64,000 bases of DNA, taken from NCBI GenBank assembly GCA_949130485.1, contig OX422183.1, positions 32,605,152 to 32,669,151 on the forward strand. Direction: 5' to 3'. Shown piece after piece: positions 34,201 through 50,175 of the stretch (its first letter is position 1; every line of letters begins with the position of its first letter). The DNA is from Agelas oroides (lineage: Eukaryota; Porifera; Demospongiae; Agelasida; Agelasidae). Both the position numbers and the translations under genes were made by a program. The notes beneath the pieces were generated by a model. It saw only the letters and a program-made list of their open reading frames with translations. It did no database searches and was not told the origin of the DNA.

Positions 34201-37200
34201 GATGGGCATGACAATGAGTCCCAAGGCTTGTTACATGATGGACCATTGGTGTCAATCCTGACTGAGTGTCAGGTAACTGAGCTTGTTGTGACTGACATAA
34301 CACCCTTGACCAGTTTAGAAAGCAGTCAAGCAAGTTTGGAAACAGACTCTAAGAGTGCTGGTTCCCTAAGCGAAGGTAGTGGCTCATCCCCGCCGCCCGC
34401 CATCCTTATTGTGAATGAACCCAGTGAATGTGGAGTACCTCGGCTGCCAGATGAGGGAGGAGTGGGGGGGAGGAGTGAGGGGATGGAGGTGGGAGAGGGG
34501 GAGGAGGTGTGGCTGAAGTTCAATGATGTGAGTGTGTCGGAGGTGAAGTGGGAGGAGGTGGAGAGGGAGAGCTATGGAGGGAAGCAGAACACGAGTGCCT
34601 ACTGCCTCGTGTACATCAATGACGCTCTGTGGAAGCAGTGGGAGGAGAGTGGTGAGGGTGTGTGTGTGTGTGTGTGTGAATGAAGGTGGATGGGAGAGGA
34701 ACTTATTTCCACACTAAATTTCTCTCTGGCCCTTCCAGTACCACAGTTTATTCATTGATGTTTTCCTCTTCCCCCCTCCTCCTCCTCCTCCCTCCTCCCT
34801 CCTCCTCCTTCCCTCCCCCTCCTCCCTTTCTCCCTCCCTCCTCCCTTTCTCCCTCCCTCCTCCCTCCTCCCTCCTCCTCCTTCCCTCCCCCTCCTCCCTT
34901 TCTCCCTCCCTCCTCCTCCTTCCCTCCCCCTCCTCCCTTTCTCCCTCCCTCCTCCTCCCTCCTCCTCCCTCCTCCTCCTTCCCTCCCCCTCCTCCCTTTC
35001 TCCCTCCCTCCCTCCCCCTCCGCCCAGTAACTCCTCCCCCACTGAGTGCTGCATTGGAGCTGTTTGTTAGTGCAGACAATGCTCACTTTAGAACAGAGAT
35101 GCTGGAGTACAGGTCCAAACAGAAAACCATCACACGTGCCAAGCAGGTGCCTCAGGATATTACAATATACCTCACTGTATTGTAGTATACCTCAGGGTAT
35201 TGTAGTATACCTCAGTGTATTATAGTATACCTCAGTGTATTATAGTATACCTCAGTGTATTGTAGTATACCTCAGTGTATTGTAGTATACCTCAGTGTAT
35301 TGTAGTATACCTCAGTGTATTATAGTATACCTCAGGATATTGTAGTATACCTCAGGATATTGTAGTATACCTCAGGGTATTGTAGTATACCTCAGTGTAT
35401 TATAGTATACCTCAGGGTATTATAGTATACCTCATGTATTGTAGTATACCTCAGGATATTGTAGTATACTGTAATGCATATTATACAAGTTGAAGGACCA
35501 ATGTACACACCTCTCCCTCATCCCCCTCTCCCCTCCCTCATCCCCCTCCCTCAGATTTCATTGGAGGGTGGTGCCGGTATGCTTGCACCAGCTTCTTCAG
35601 AGGAGACACTGATAGAGGGTGGAGCCCTACCGTCCGCCGCACAACCCAACACAGAACTAAAAAACATCTGCAGTCCAGAGCATATGCAGGTAGGGAGGAG
35701 CAGTACAGGTATGTGTCTGCTTGAGAAGGACCCAAGCGTGTAGCCTTGTGCTAAGGCTCAGTACTTGGTGTGTATGACAGTCAGTCCGCCCCCTGCTAGC
35801 TAGATACATGTGGTAAGTATCGAAAGCGATCTCAGGATCAGCTAGAATCGCAGCCGCCAGCAGCTGTGGACTCCGCAAGTGCGAAATTGTTCCGATATTC
35901 ATTGACGGCATTTGTATGCATGCTATGCGCTAATGAACCTCCATCGGGCGGGGCCTTAGCCTCGTTCCCAGTCCTCCACCACAGCTATCGTCGCTTGCAG
36001 TACTGCAAGCGACGATAGCTGTGGTGGAGGACATGTGGTAAGTTGCCTGGTACCTCATCGTTGAGCCTGAGTGTGCACCCATGCACCATAACTAAGCTCT
36101 CTATCCTGATATTACCCACTGAAGATTAGCATCTCCACAATTTGTGGGGGGCCTGGGGACGGAGCTGCCAGCCAGGCTGACCTTTTTATCTTCATATGAC
36201 CTTATTTGGTGTGTATCTGGTCGTCTCTCACCCAGGTGGACTCCCCCCCTCCCCTCCCCGTGCACCCACAACTCATCTTGGAACTGACAACACGTCTACA
36301 GCAGAAGTACCAGGAGATCTCCGCTCTCAGAACTGACACCCTCGTTGACCCTCGCCCCCTAGACATTGCGTCATATGCCATCCACTCAGTCCCGGGGACA
36401 ACTGACAGTCTTGTAAAGGCATGTCTGCTGCCTGAGGTGGAGCGAGAGGCTGGCAGGTGAGGGAGTGAGTGTGGGTGTGAGGGAGTGGTGCAATGTTCTG
36501 CACTGGTAGTAGACAAGACGTTACTGCCTATCCCTTCGGACTTTCATCACCCCCCTCTCTCCCCTCTCCCCCCTCTCTCCCATCTCTCCCCTTTCCCCCC
36601 TCTCCCCCCTTTCCCCCCTCTTCCCCCATCTCTTCCCTCTCCCCCCTCTCCCCCCTCTCCCCTCTTCTTCCTTCTTTCTCCCACTGTTCCTTTGTCTCCC
36701 TCTTTTCCCCTGCTTTCTTCCCCTTTCCCTTCCCCCCCCCCCCCCATCCTCCTCCTCCTATTGCATCTTCCCGTTCTCCTCTCTTCCCCTTCACCTCCCT
36801 TCTCTTCTCTTTCTCTTCCTTCCCTCCCTCCCTCCCTTCCTCCTCCTTCCTCCCTCCCTCCCTTTCTCTTCCTCCCTCCCTTCCTCCTCCTTCCTCCCTT
36901 CCTCCTCCTTCCTCCCTTCCTCTTCCTCCCTCCCTCCCTCCCTTCCTCCCTCCCTTCCTCCTTCCTCCCTCCTTCCCTTCTCCCCTCCCAGAGATGATCT
37001 TGTTCTTCTTGCTAAGAAGGAGCTCGTAGCTCTCCTCCACCAGCCAGGACTACAGAACAACCTGGAGGTACCCTTGTCCAACTTTGACATGTAGCCAGTC
37101 CAGTACATGATGTTTGACCTGTCCAATCAAAGCATTGCATTTAGCTGCTAGCCAGGAAGCATAATCATTGGCTGGCTTCATGTCTAGTGTAGGTTCTGTT

Positions 37201-38812
37201 TTAGTCCCACATGTGATAAATGCTGGGGTGAGAAAGCCAGGGTATGTGGTTAATATGAGCTGCTTTGTCCCTAACTGCAGTCTCTACGCGTTCTGTACAA
37301 ACTGTTCTGTGCCGTGTGCTACCTGTGTGTGCAAGCTGCCCACTACATGGCAGAAGAAAAGTAAGTGAACTACATGTACGATTAGGGAAAGTACAATGTA
37401 TATAACTAGGGGAGTGTAGAACATTGTGGGGCGAGCGTGAGCAATGCACAACAGCAAGAAAAGTAAGTGTCCTTACAGAGATACAGGTACGATTAGGATT
37501 ATGCTCAAGAAGTACCAAGATTTTCCCCCTCTCCCCCTCCTCCTCCCCCTCCTCCTCCTTCCCACCCCCTCCTCCCCTTCCTCTCCCACCCCCTCCTCTC
37601 CCTCCTCCCCCTCCCCCTCCTCCTCGGCTACACTACAGATGGGTGTTGGCATTACCATTTGCAGTACACGCGTATAGCACAAACAATGACATCATCCGAA
37701 GCTCCAGTCGACATTTGGCACTAGATGAGACGACCCTGGCCGAGCTGAGGAGGAGAACGATCAAGGTGGGAAATGGCTCTGTGATTCACATCTTAGGGTA
37801 TATGCTTGGTACGACACCTACAGTGGAACCCTGCTTAACGGATACCCCTCAACAGCGGACACCCACGATATAACGGGCAATTCCGAAAGTCCCGTCTGTC
37901 CTTCCATTTACTTCAATCCTTAAGCAACCCCTGAACAGCGGACACCCCGCTACTCCGTATAACGGACAGTTTTTGCGGTCCCAATTGTACGCAAACAGTA
38001 CTCAACGACCCCGACTTACCAGACACTCGTCAACCTAAATTGCCCACCATCGCTGCTGGAGTTAACAACTTGACATTAGATTAGTGCTGTTACTCGTAGT
38101 ACTAGCCTCTGCTTAGCCTTCCCCGCCAGCATACAGCAAAGGAAAGCTCTGAAAACACAGCCACGTTGTGCTCAACAGCCTGATTACGCATACCACAACT
38201 ACTGGCAATATACCAGAAGCCCCCGAGTTAGAGACACCTCGCTATAAGGAACAAAATGTCGGTTCCCAATGGTGTCCGTTATAGAGAGGTTCCACTGTAT
38301 GTGATTCACATCTTAGGGTATATGACTGGTCAATGAAGATTGCCAAACTGAAACTGAAACAAACTGTCGAACACTGCACAAGATCTAGTAACAACATTAC
38401 CTGTGAAATGTGACATCGTGATATGTACGTACCCTCCCTGCCTGTCGTCCCCACTCCCTCCCTCCCTCCCGTCCCCCCTCCCTCCCCCCTGTCGTCCTCC
38501 CTCCCTCCCTCCCTGTCATCCCCTCCCTGTCATCCCCTCCCTATCATCCCCCCGCAGGGTACCAGCAACATGACTCTGGCTCTGTTCAGATCGGGAGAGG
38601 TAGGGAAGGCCCTGGACGTGGCGGGAGCACAGCTAGTGGCCGGGATGAAGGAGCTCACAGACTGGCCAAGTGCAGGGGATGAAGAGGTGGTGGCAGTCGT
38701 GAGGGAGGAATGGTGTCAGTGTCTTATGCACCCCGGGCTGGACAAAGGTGTGCTTCTCCTGTTTTTGTTGGGGGGAGGGATACTCATCTCTCTGACCACA
38801 CCCCTCACTCTT

Positions 38813-38859
<47 letters not shown>

Positions 38860-39011
38860 ATCAGGCCCGTCTAGCAGACCTGCTGACTACAATGCTAGAT
38901 GACCCCTCCAAAGTCGCCTCCCTCCCTCCCCCGGACACCCCAACTACCCTCGACCACCACACACTAGCAGTAGAACTCTCCAGCGTCATCAGACAATATC
39001 ACCAAAAATAA
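22230..39011 (+). CDS. USP25/28: Ubiquitin carboxyl-terminal hydrolase, USP25/USP28 type
   Basis: Exons: 22230..22313, 23064..23172, 23710..23766, 28500..28620, 28998..29169, 30132..30209, 30704..30802, 30918..31048, 31249..31354, 31752..31820, 32042..32169, 32613..32708, 32935..33164, 33740..34651, 35028..35146, 35555..35689, 36236..36456, 36992..37067, 37281..37360, 37639..37765, 38558..38747, 38857..39011; 1164 aa, phases consistent. It removes ubiquitin from substrates. N-terminal UBA-like region (1-50), UIM (about 90-106, [16 protein letters not shown]), then USP catalytic domain: Cys box GNTCWF (C174), [12 protein letters not shown], His box GGHYWAYI (H536), KFND (N755/D756). A coiled insertion ([20 protein letters not shown]) lies where USP25/28 carry their dimerisation arm. 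The C-terminal helical region matches the family. The ATG at 22230 is in frame, but a GCAG acceptor-like site overlaps it, so an upstream exon is possible. Intron 3 carries a copia element. Confidence 0.92.
22335..22385. mobile_element. Short fold-back element remnant
   Basis: Starts TAGGCTCATTCG and ends CCTGGGAACGAGGCTA, intron 1 of USP25/28. Related fragments lie at about 22465-22497 (TTCGAACGGGAACGAGGCTA) and 22614-22667 (TAGCCTCATCCCCAGG ... TTGGGAATGAGGCTA). Confidence 0.65.
22735..23055. repeat. (CTCCCTC)n pyrimidine tract
   Basis: Intron 1 of USP25/28, pyrimidine-only on the transcript strand up to the TCTAG acceptor at 23063. A similar tract fills intron 2 (about 23180-23708). Confidence 0.95.
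23801..23958 (-). repeat. 3' LTR of the copia element
   Basis: 158 bp, TG...CA bounded, shorter than the 5' LTR by one block of about 28-29 bp after GATGGATAATA. Confidence 0.95.
23966..25624 (-). pseudogene. Copia reverse transcriptase / RNase H
   Basis: Contains the copia RT hallmarks: [29 protein letters not shown] and YVDDLVL (catalytic YVDD), then RNase H with SDADWAGD and [12 protein letters not shown] 78-bp in-frame tandem duplication (units starting at 24810 and 24888) doubles 26 residues just after the YVDD box. Near 25470 a run of ten C/G bases shifts the frame relative to the upstream part, and a TAA at 25596-25598 interrupts the integrase side. The first stretch of this open frame (before about 25470) is out of frame and not real protein. 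Confidence 0.9.
25596..26669 (-). pseudogene. Copia integrase
   Basis: GAG-pre-integrase zinc region (H...H...CEGCVEGK) followed by the DDE integrase core: SDVCGP, FIDDYSR, DNGSEY and [10 protein letters not shown], with the catalytic Asp, Asp and Glu in place. The C-terminal region has the [17 protein letters not shown] motif usual in copia. It ends early at TAA 25596-25598. A frameshift near 26665 separates it from gag-protease. Confidence 0.92.
26642..27853 (-). pseudogene. Copia gag and protease
   Basis: Starts at ATG 27851-27853, about 100 bp inside the 5' LTR. Gag of the UBN2/copia type ([28 protein letters not shown]), then a CCHC zinc knuckle [14 protein letters not shown], then the aspartic protease motif [11 protein letters not shown]. 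The frame is lost near 26665 before the integrase. Confidence 0.92.
27952..27965 (-). other. Copia primer binding site (tRNA-iMet internal)
   Basis: GGTTATGGGCCCAG directly abuts the 5' LTR. It is complementary to the anticodon-stem region of initiator tRNA-Met (CUGGGCCCAUAACC), the half-tRNA priming known from Drosophila copia. Confidence 0.8.
27966..28152 (-). repeat. 5' LTR of the copia element
   Basis: 187 bp; identical in most positions to 23801-23958 but with an extra A/T-rich block (about 28084-28112). Confidence 0.95.
28290..28495. repeat. (TCTCC)n pyrimidine tract before USP25/28 exon 4
   Basis: About twenty TCTCC units at 28380-28455, then (CCT)n, ending in the TAG acceptor at 28499. 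Part of intron 3, on the 3' side of the copia insertion. Confidence 0.95.
29394..29785. mobile_element. Fold-back element with ATCGAGTCGAT repeats inside
   Basis: Left arm (about 29396-29490) with ATGGCAAGCCGTTTGTTTC, AAACTGTGTTGTGTGCGTCT and CCAGAATCGAGTCAATTCTG is mirrored by the right arm (about 29684-29782). The centre is a set of AATCGAGTCGATT-type palindromic units (about 29470-29700) of 15-25 bp spacing. Intron 5 of USP25/28. Non-coding. Confidence 0.85.
30240..30695. repeat. CTCACCCACTCACCCCCACACC array
   Basis: Irregular C/A-rich tandem units filling intron 6 of USP25/28 up to the CACAG acceptor at 30703. Confidence 0.9.
30769..30844 (+). repeat. 38-bp tandem duplication of an exon end and splice donor
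   Basis: The last 34 bp of USP25/28 exon 7 plus its GTAA donor start at 30769 and are copied again at 30807. The first donor (GTAAGA at 30803) keeps the reading frame. The second (GTCTGT at 30841) would add codons ending in a TAG, so the first is taken as the real one. Confidence 0.85.
33975..34215 (+). repeat. In-frame coding minisatellite in USP25/28 exon 14
   Basis: About seven imperfect 33-42-bp units (GGTGGGCGTGGCACTG...CCATGTGATGC) encode Gly-Gly-Arg-Gly-Thr-x-Pro-Cys-Asp-Ala-like repeats, about residues 573-652. They lie in the insertion between the catalytic His box and the KFND motif. All unit lengths preserve the frame. Confidence 0.9.
35150..35475. repeat. 20-bp tandem array (TATTGTAGTATACCTCAGTG)n
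   Basis: About 16 copies in intron 15 of USP25/28, starting a few bases after the exon 15 donor. Confidence 0.95.
35957..36031. mobile_element. Fold-back element, TAGCCTCGTTCCCAG family
   Basis: Begins TAGCCTCGTTCCCAGTCCTC; the interior is a perfect hairpin with arms CACAGCTATCGTCGCTTGCA and mirror; the right terminus is lost. The same arm sequence reappears in the member at 50336-50434. Intron 16 of USP25/28. Confidence 0.8.
36550..36990. repeat. Pyrimidine-only tract in USP25/28 intron 17
   Basis: CTCTCCCC and CTTCCTCCCTCC units up to the CCCAG acceptor at 36991. Confidence 0.93.
37821..38297. mobile_element. pogo/Tigger-like non-autonomous DNA transposon
   Basis: 477 bp with termini CAGTGGAACC...GGTTCCACTG, continuing inward as CTGCTTAACGGA and TCCGTTATAGAGA, the sequence style of Tigger/pogo elements. 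TA target duplication on both sides (37819-37820, 38298-38299). Interior repeats AGCGGACACC. No transposase. Outside the TA, an identical 25-bp sequence (TGTGATTCACATCTTAGGGT...) occurs on both flanks (37780-37804, 38300-38324). Intron 20 of USP25/28. Confidence 0.85.
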
Positions 39012-39798
39012 CTTCCTCATCTTCACCTTACACTCTGCTATAACAGTCGTTTGTGTCTTAATTTATTAAAATTATTTCATTCCTTCCTTCCAATAATTGT
39101 AATCATGAGGTATGTGTGAGATTCATTGGGAGAGGGGATGTGGAGGAGGGAGGGAGAGGGGGTGGGGCATATATGGGGAGAGATGAACATTCAGAAAGTA
39201 GGCTCAAGAGACATCAGGTTCACAGAGGAGGAGGGATCAATGGGGAAGAGGAGGGATTGATGGGGAAGAGCTACATGTTCAGAGGAAGAGGCCAGGGGGG
39301 TACTGTTGGGAGTGGAAGGGTGGAGGGAGGTTTATGTGAGGAATTAAAGTGGTCTATGTGCTGTGTAATCTAGGCAATGGTGACATGGAGAACCAACCTT
39401 CCAACTTTCTGGCACTATTTCTGTGAACAGAAGTCAGAGCACACAAGAGCGGGCGGCTCAAGTAAGAGCGCGTAACTCCAATAGAAGCCTGCAGTCTGGT
39501 CATGAACTGTACTAAAAATAGAACACCCGGTCCATGCTTAGCAATGATGGCTTATGTTTAAGCACAGCTGCCAGTATGTGTTACTATTTTCAGAGTACTG
39601 GCAGTAATTTCTGACTGGTTTCAAATTTTAGGAGTTACACGTCCTTACCCAAGCCGTCCATTTTTATGTGAAAGATTGAAAAAAATTTCTATTGATTTTC
39701 ATAAATTATTAATAATAATTAATCTCTATCGTGGGAAGTAAATGCTTGCTAGGTCCTATGCTACCACACACAGTGTTCTCATTGACCACGCCCCCCTC
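39012..39798. other. Convergent 3' intergenic region (USP25/28 and ANKS3)
   Basis: Tail-to-tail spacer of about 790 bp. It holds A/T-rich sequence after the USP25/28 stop (39050-39090, with TATTAAAA near 39063 as a possible polyadenylation region) and a G-rich stretch (39120-39330). No gene seen. Confidence 0.5.
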
Positions 39799-47950
<8,152 letters not shown>

Positions 47951-48467
47951 GAGGGGCAGTGTCGAGATATCTGTGATGGGAGGAGGAGGAACAGAAGCAG
48001 TTGTTATACCCTCTCTTCATTCCAGCCATACAGACTAGACGACTCCTAACGAATAGCTATAATACAGTCTTAGTAGCTAGGTCGCCCTACTACCCTAGCT
48101 GTCTACCTACAGCTCACACTACCTACACTACAGCTCACACTACAGCTCACACTACCTACACTACAGCTCACACTACAGCTCACACTACCTACACTACAGC
48201 TCACACTACCTACACTACAGCTCACATTACCTCACACTACCTTTCAGCTCAATGGTCAGGGTTTAGCTCCGACACAACGTCGTGTAGATATCAGCTCCGA
48301 CGGATAACATCGACCACTTCGTGGCTTAATTATCATAGCTCTATTATCGTACATGTAGTCATGCATAGAGAGGAAGGGCGTGCATTTCTATTTAATGCCC
48401 ACCATAACATGCCACACAAGCCACACCCATCGATGGGTGTGGCTTGTGCGAGTAGTTGAGTTGGATA
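47951..48467. promoter_or_regulatory. Bidirectional promoter region ANKS3 / TM2D1
   Basis: 516 bp separate the two divergent ATGs. It contains an ACAGCTCACACTACCTACACT tandem repeat (about 48110-48235) and a perfect 34-bp palindrome 19 bp before the TM2D1 ATG. No RFX X-box-like motif was found here. Confidence 0.65.
48415..48448. repeat. Perfect 34-bp palindrome upstream of TM2D1
   Basis: Arms CACAAGCCACACCCAT(C) and mirror around the centre CG at 48431/48432. Each arm has a CACACCC (KLF/Sp-like GT box). A related single arm, CACAAGCCACACCC, is at 47412-47425. Confidence 0.9.
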
Positions 48468-49744
48468 ATGGAGAGTGTGTTGATTGTAGTGATTGCTCTG
48501 TCGTTCGTGGCTGATGGTGTGCGTGGAGACACATGCCTTCCTCCCGCAGCCGCTGAAAGATGTCAAAAAGATCTACAGCCAGGACAGTATCCTTTTTGGA
48601 CTTGGAGGGGGGGGAAGGGAGGGGAGGTTCATGGATCCTGAGATTTAGCCAAGCTTTCCTGACAATCAGCTACTAGCTGAGGAAACCACTGGGTACAAAA
48701 GTTATCTATCTACCCTTGGGTTGGGGGGAGTGAGGAGTGGTGAAAAACCGAATCAGGGTGGCATCTTATAAATCCTTGATGTAACGTCCAGATTCTACTG
48801 TGTGTCACCACCTATTGACTCTGTCACACAGTCGTTGGAGGGGTGTGAGCGAGACAGCTGGGTGAATGCTTCCTGCTTCGCTGCCTTCAATTTGAGCTGC
48901 GGAGGAGAGGAATATAACGCGTCACAGTGCATTTTCCAGCAGCGACAGCAATGCAGATATGTGTGAGTGTGTGAGTGTGTAGTGAGTGGTGTGTGAGTGT
49001 GTAGTGAGTCAGAATAGCTTGGTGGTGTGTGGAAGGTCTTGTGGGTTTGTGTAATGCTGTGAAGTAAGGGGAACTCCATTCTACTGCATAAGTATTAGGT
49101 ATGTCCACACACACACACACACACACATTACAGTGGGGGGAGACGATACAACTATTATATAGCTGTTGCCCTGTCTCTCTTCTTGGGGATGTTTGGCATC
49201 GATCGTTTCTACCTCGGCTATCCTGCAATAGGTAAGACGTCTGCTAGACACTGCTAATCCCAGAACATGTACACATAGTGTTGCCATGAAATTTCTGAAT
49301 CAATGCATAAGCATTGTAAAATTTCATGCTTTTGCTGGTATGCTCCCATGAGAGGTGGGGAGGAGAGGGTGTGTGTGGTTCCTCAAGCCCCTTTCTCACG
49401 CTTCCTCCTTGAGGAGGGGAGACCCTGGGACAGACAGTACCTCAACTTTCTCACGCTTCCTCCTTGAGGAGGGGAGACCCTGGGACAGACAGTACCTCAA
49501 CAGTCAACACTGCCAGTGTGTGTTTCGTCACTGATAGCTCTCTTGCCTGTCCACAGGTCTGGCAAAGTTGTGCACCCTCGGGTTTCTTTTCATTGGTCAA
49601 CTGGTGGACTTTCTCCTCATCCTACTGCAGGTGGTCGGCCCGGCCGACCGCTCTGAATATTTTGTCCCTTTCTATGGCCCCATCCTCATGGATGTGAACA
49701 CGACTGACCCTTTCCTTCCCATATCAAATCAAACTTGTGCATGA
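48468..49744 (+). CDS. TM2D1: TM2 domain-containing protein 1
   Basis: Exons 48468..48586, 48792..48962, 49134..49231, 49557..49744; 191 aa, phases 2, 2, 1. Signal peptide (MESVLIVVIALSFVADGVRG), then a Cys-rich ectodomain in the TM2D pattern (CLPPAA, LQPGQFYCVSPPIDSVTQ, WVNASCFAAFNLSC, SQCIFQQRQQC). The TM2 domain follows: IAVALSLFLGMFGIDRFYLG (first helix with the DRF-type loop), then LAKLCTLGFLFIGQLVDFLLI (second helix) and VVGPADRSEYFVPFYG. The C-terminal motif distinguishes TM2D1 from TM2D2/3. Family knowledge: paralogues of Drosophila almondex, linked to Notch signalling and endolysosomal function. Exon 2 was fixed at 48792 because only this acceptor restores the conserved FYC...P.ID segment in frame. 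Confidence 0.93.
49384..49501. repeat. Two copies of a 56-bp direct repeat (TM2D1 intron 3)
   Basis: Each copy runs TTTCTCACGCTTCCTCCTTG through GACAGACAGTACCTCAA; the two are identical and adjacent. Confidence 0.9.
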
Positions 49745-50175
49745 TATTAATGGTGTGTTTTTGTGTCTGCTGTGTGATGTATGTTGACTGTGGTAGTGTT
49801 TGTGGTTCGTTGATTGTTCATGTATCTTGTTCCCTGGCTCAGATTTGATTGCATACATTTTCGTACAAGAAGAGCTGCTTTTAGTACTTTAATAACCATT
49901 GATGTCAAGATTGGCATCTTTAGAAACCATTTTCTTAATAAGGTATATGCTGATCAGAATCTAACACAATTGGAAGAAAATTGCAGTTGATACTTTTGCA
50001 TGAGTATATACAAGATACACTGCATACAGTTGAGTTTGAAGCATTTCTGTTAGCATTAGATTCAGACTACTTTGTGAATGGTAAACTATTACATGCAACT
50101 ACTTGATCAGGGGGCATCTGATTGGTCGGGTTTAGTTTCTATGGCAACGCAAGCTGGAGTGCGCGTTAATCAGAG
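49745..50175. promoter_or_regulatory. TM2D1 3' flank and CFAP410 promoter
   Basis: 431-bp spacer between two same-strand genes. The first 300 bp are A/T-rich with no gene. An ATTGG box (50121-50125, CCAAT inverted) and an RFX X-box-like motif (50135-50148) lie just before the CFAP410 ATG. Confidence 0.6.
50135..50148 (+). promoter_or_regulatory. RFX X-box-like motif before CFAP410
   Basis: GTTTCTATGGCAAC fits the X-box consensus GTNRCC/N-RGYAAC bound by RFX factors, the main regulators of ciliary genes in animals, at a typical distance (27 bp between motif and ATG 50176). Confidence 0.65.

Noticed and set aside
48587-48641. Reading through the TM2D1 exon 1 donor
   Set aside because: The extension loses the conserved FYC...P.ID segment; the junction 48586/48792 restores it in phase.
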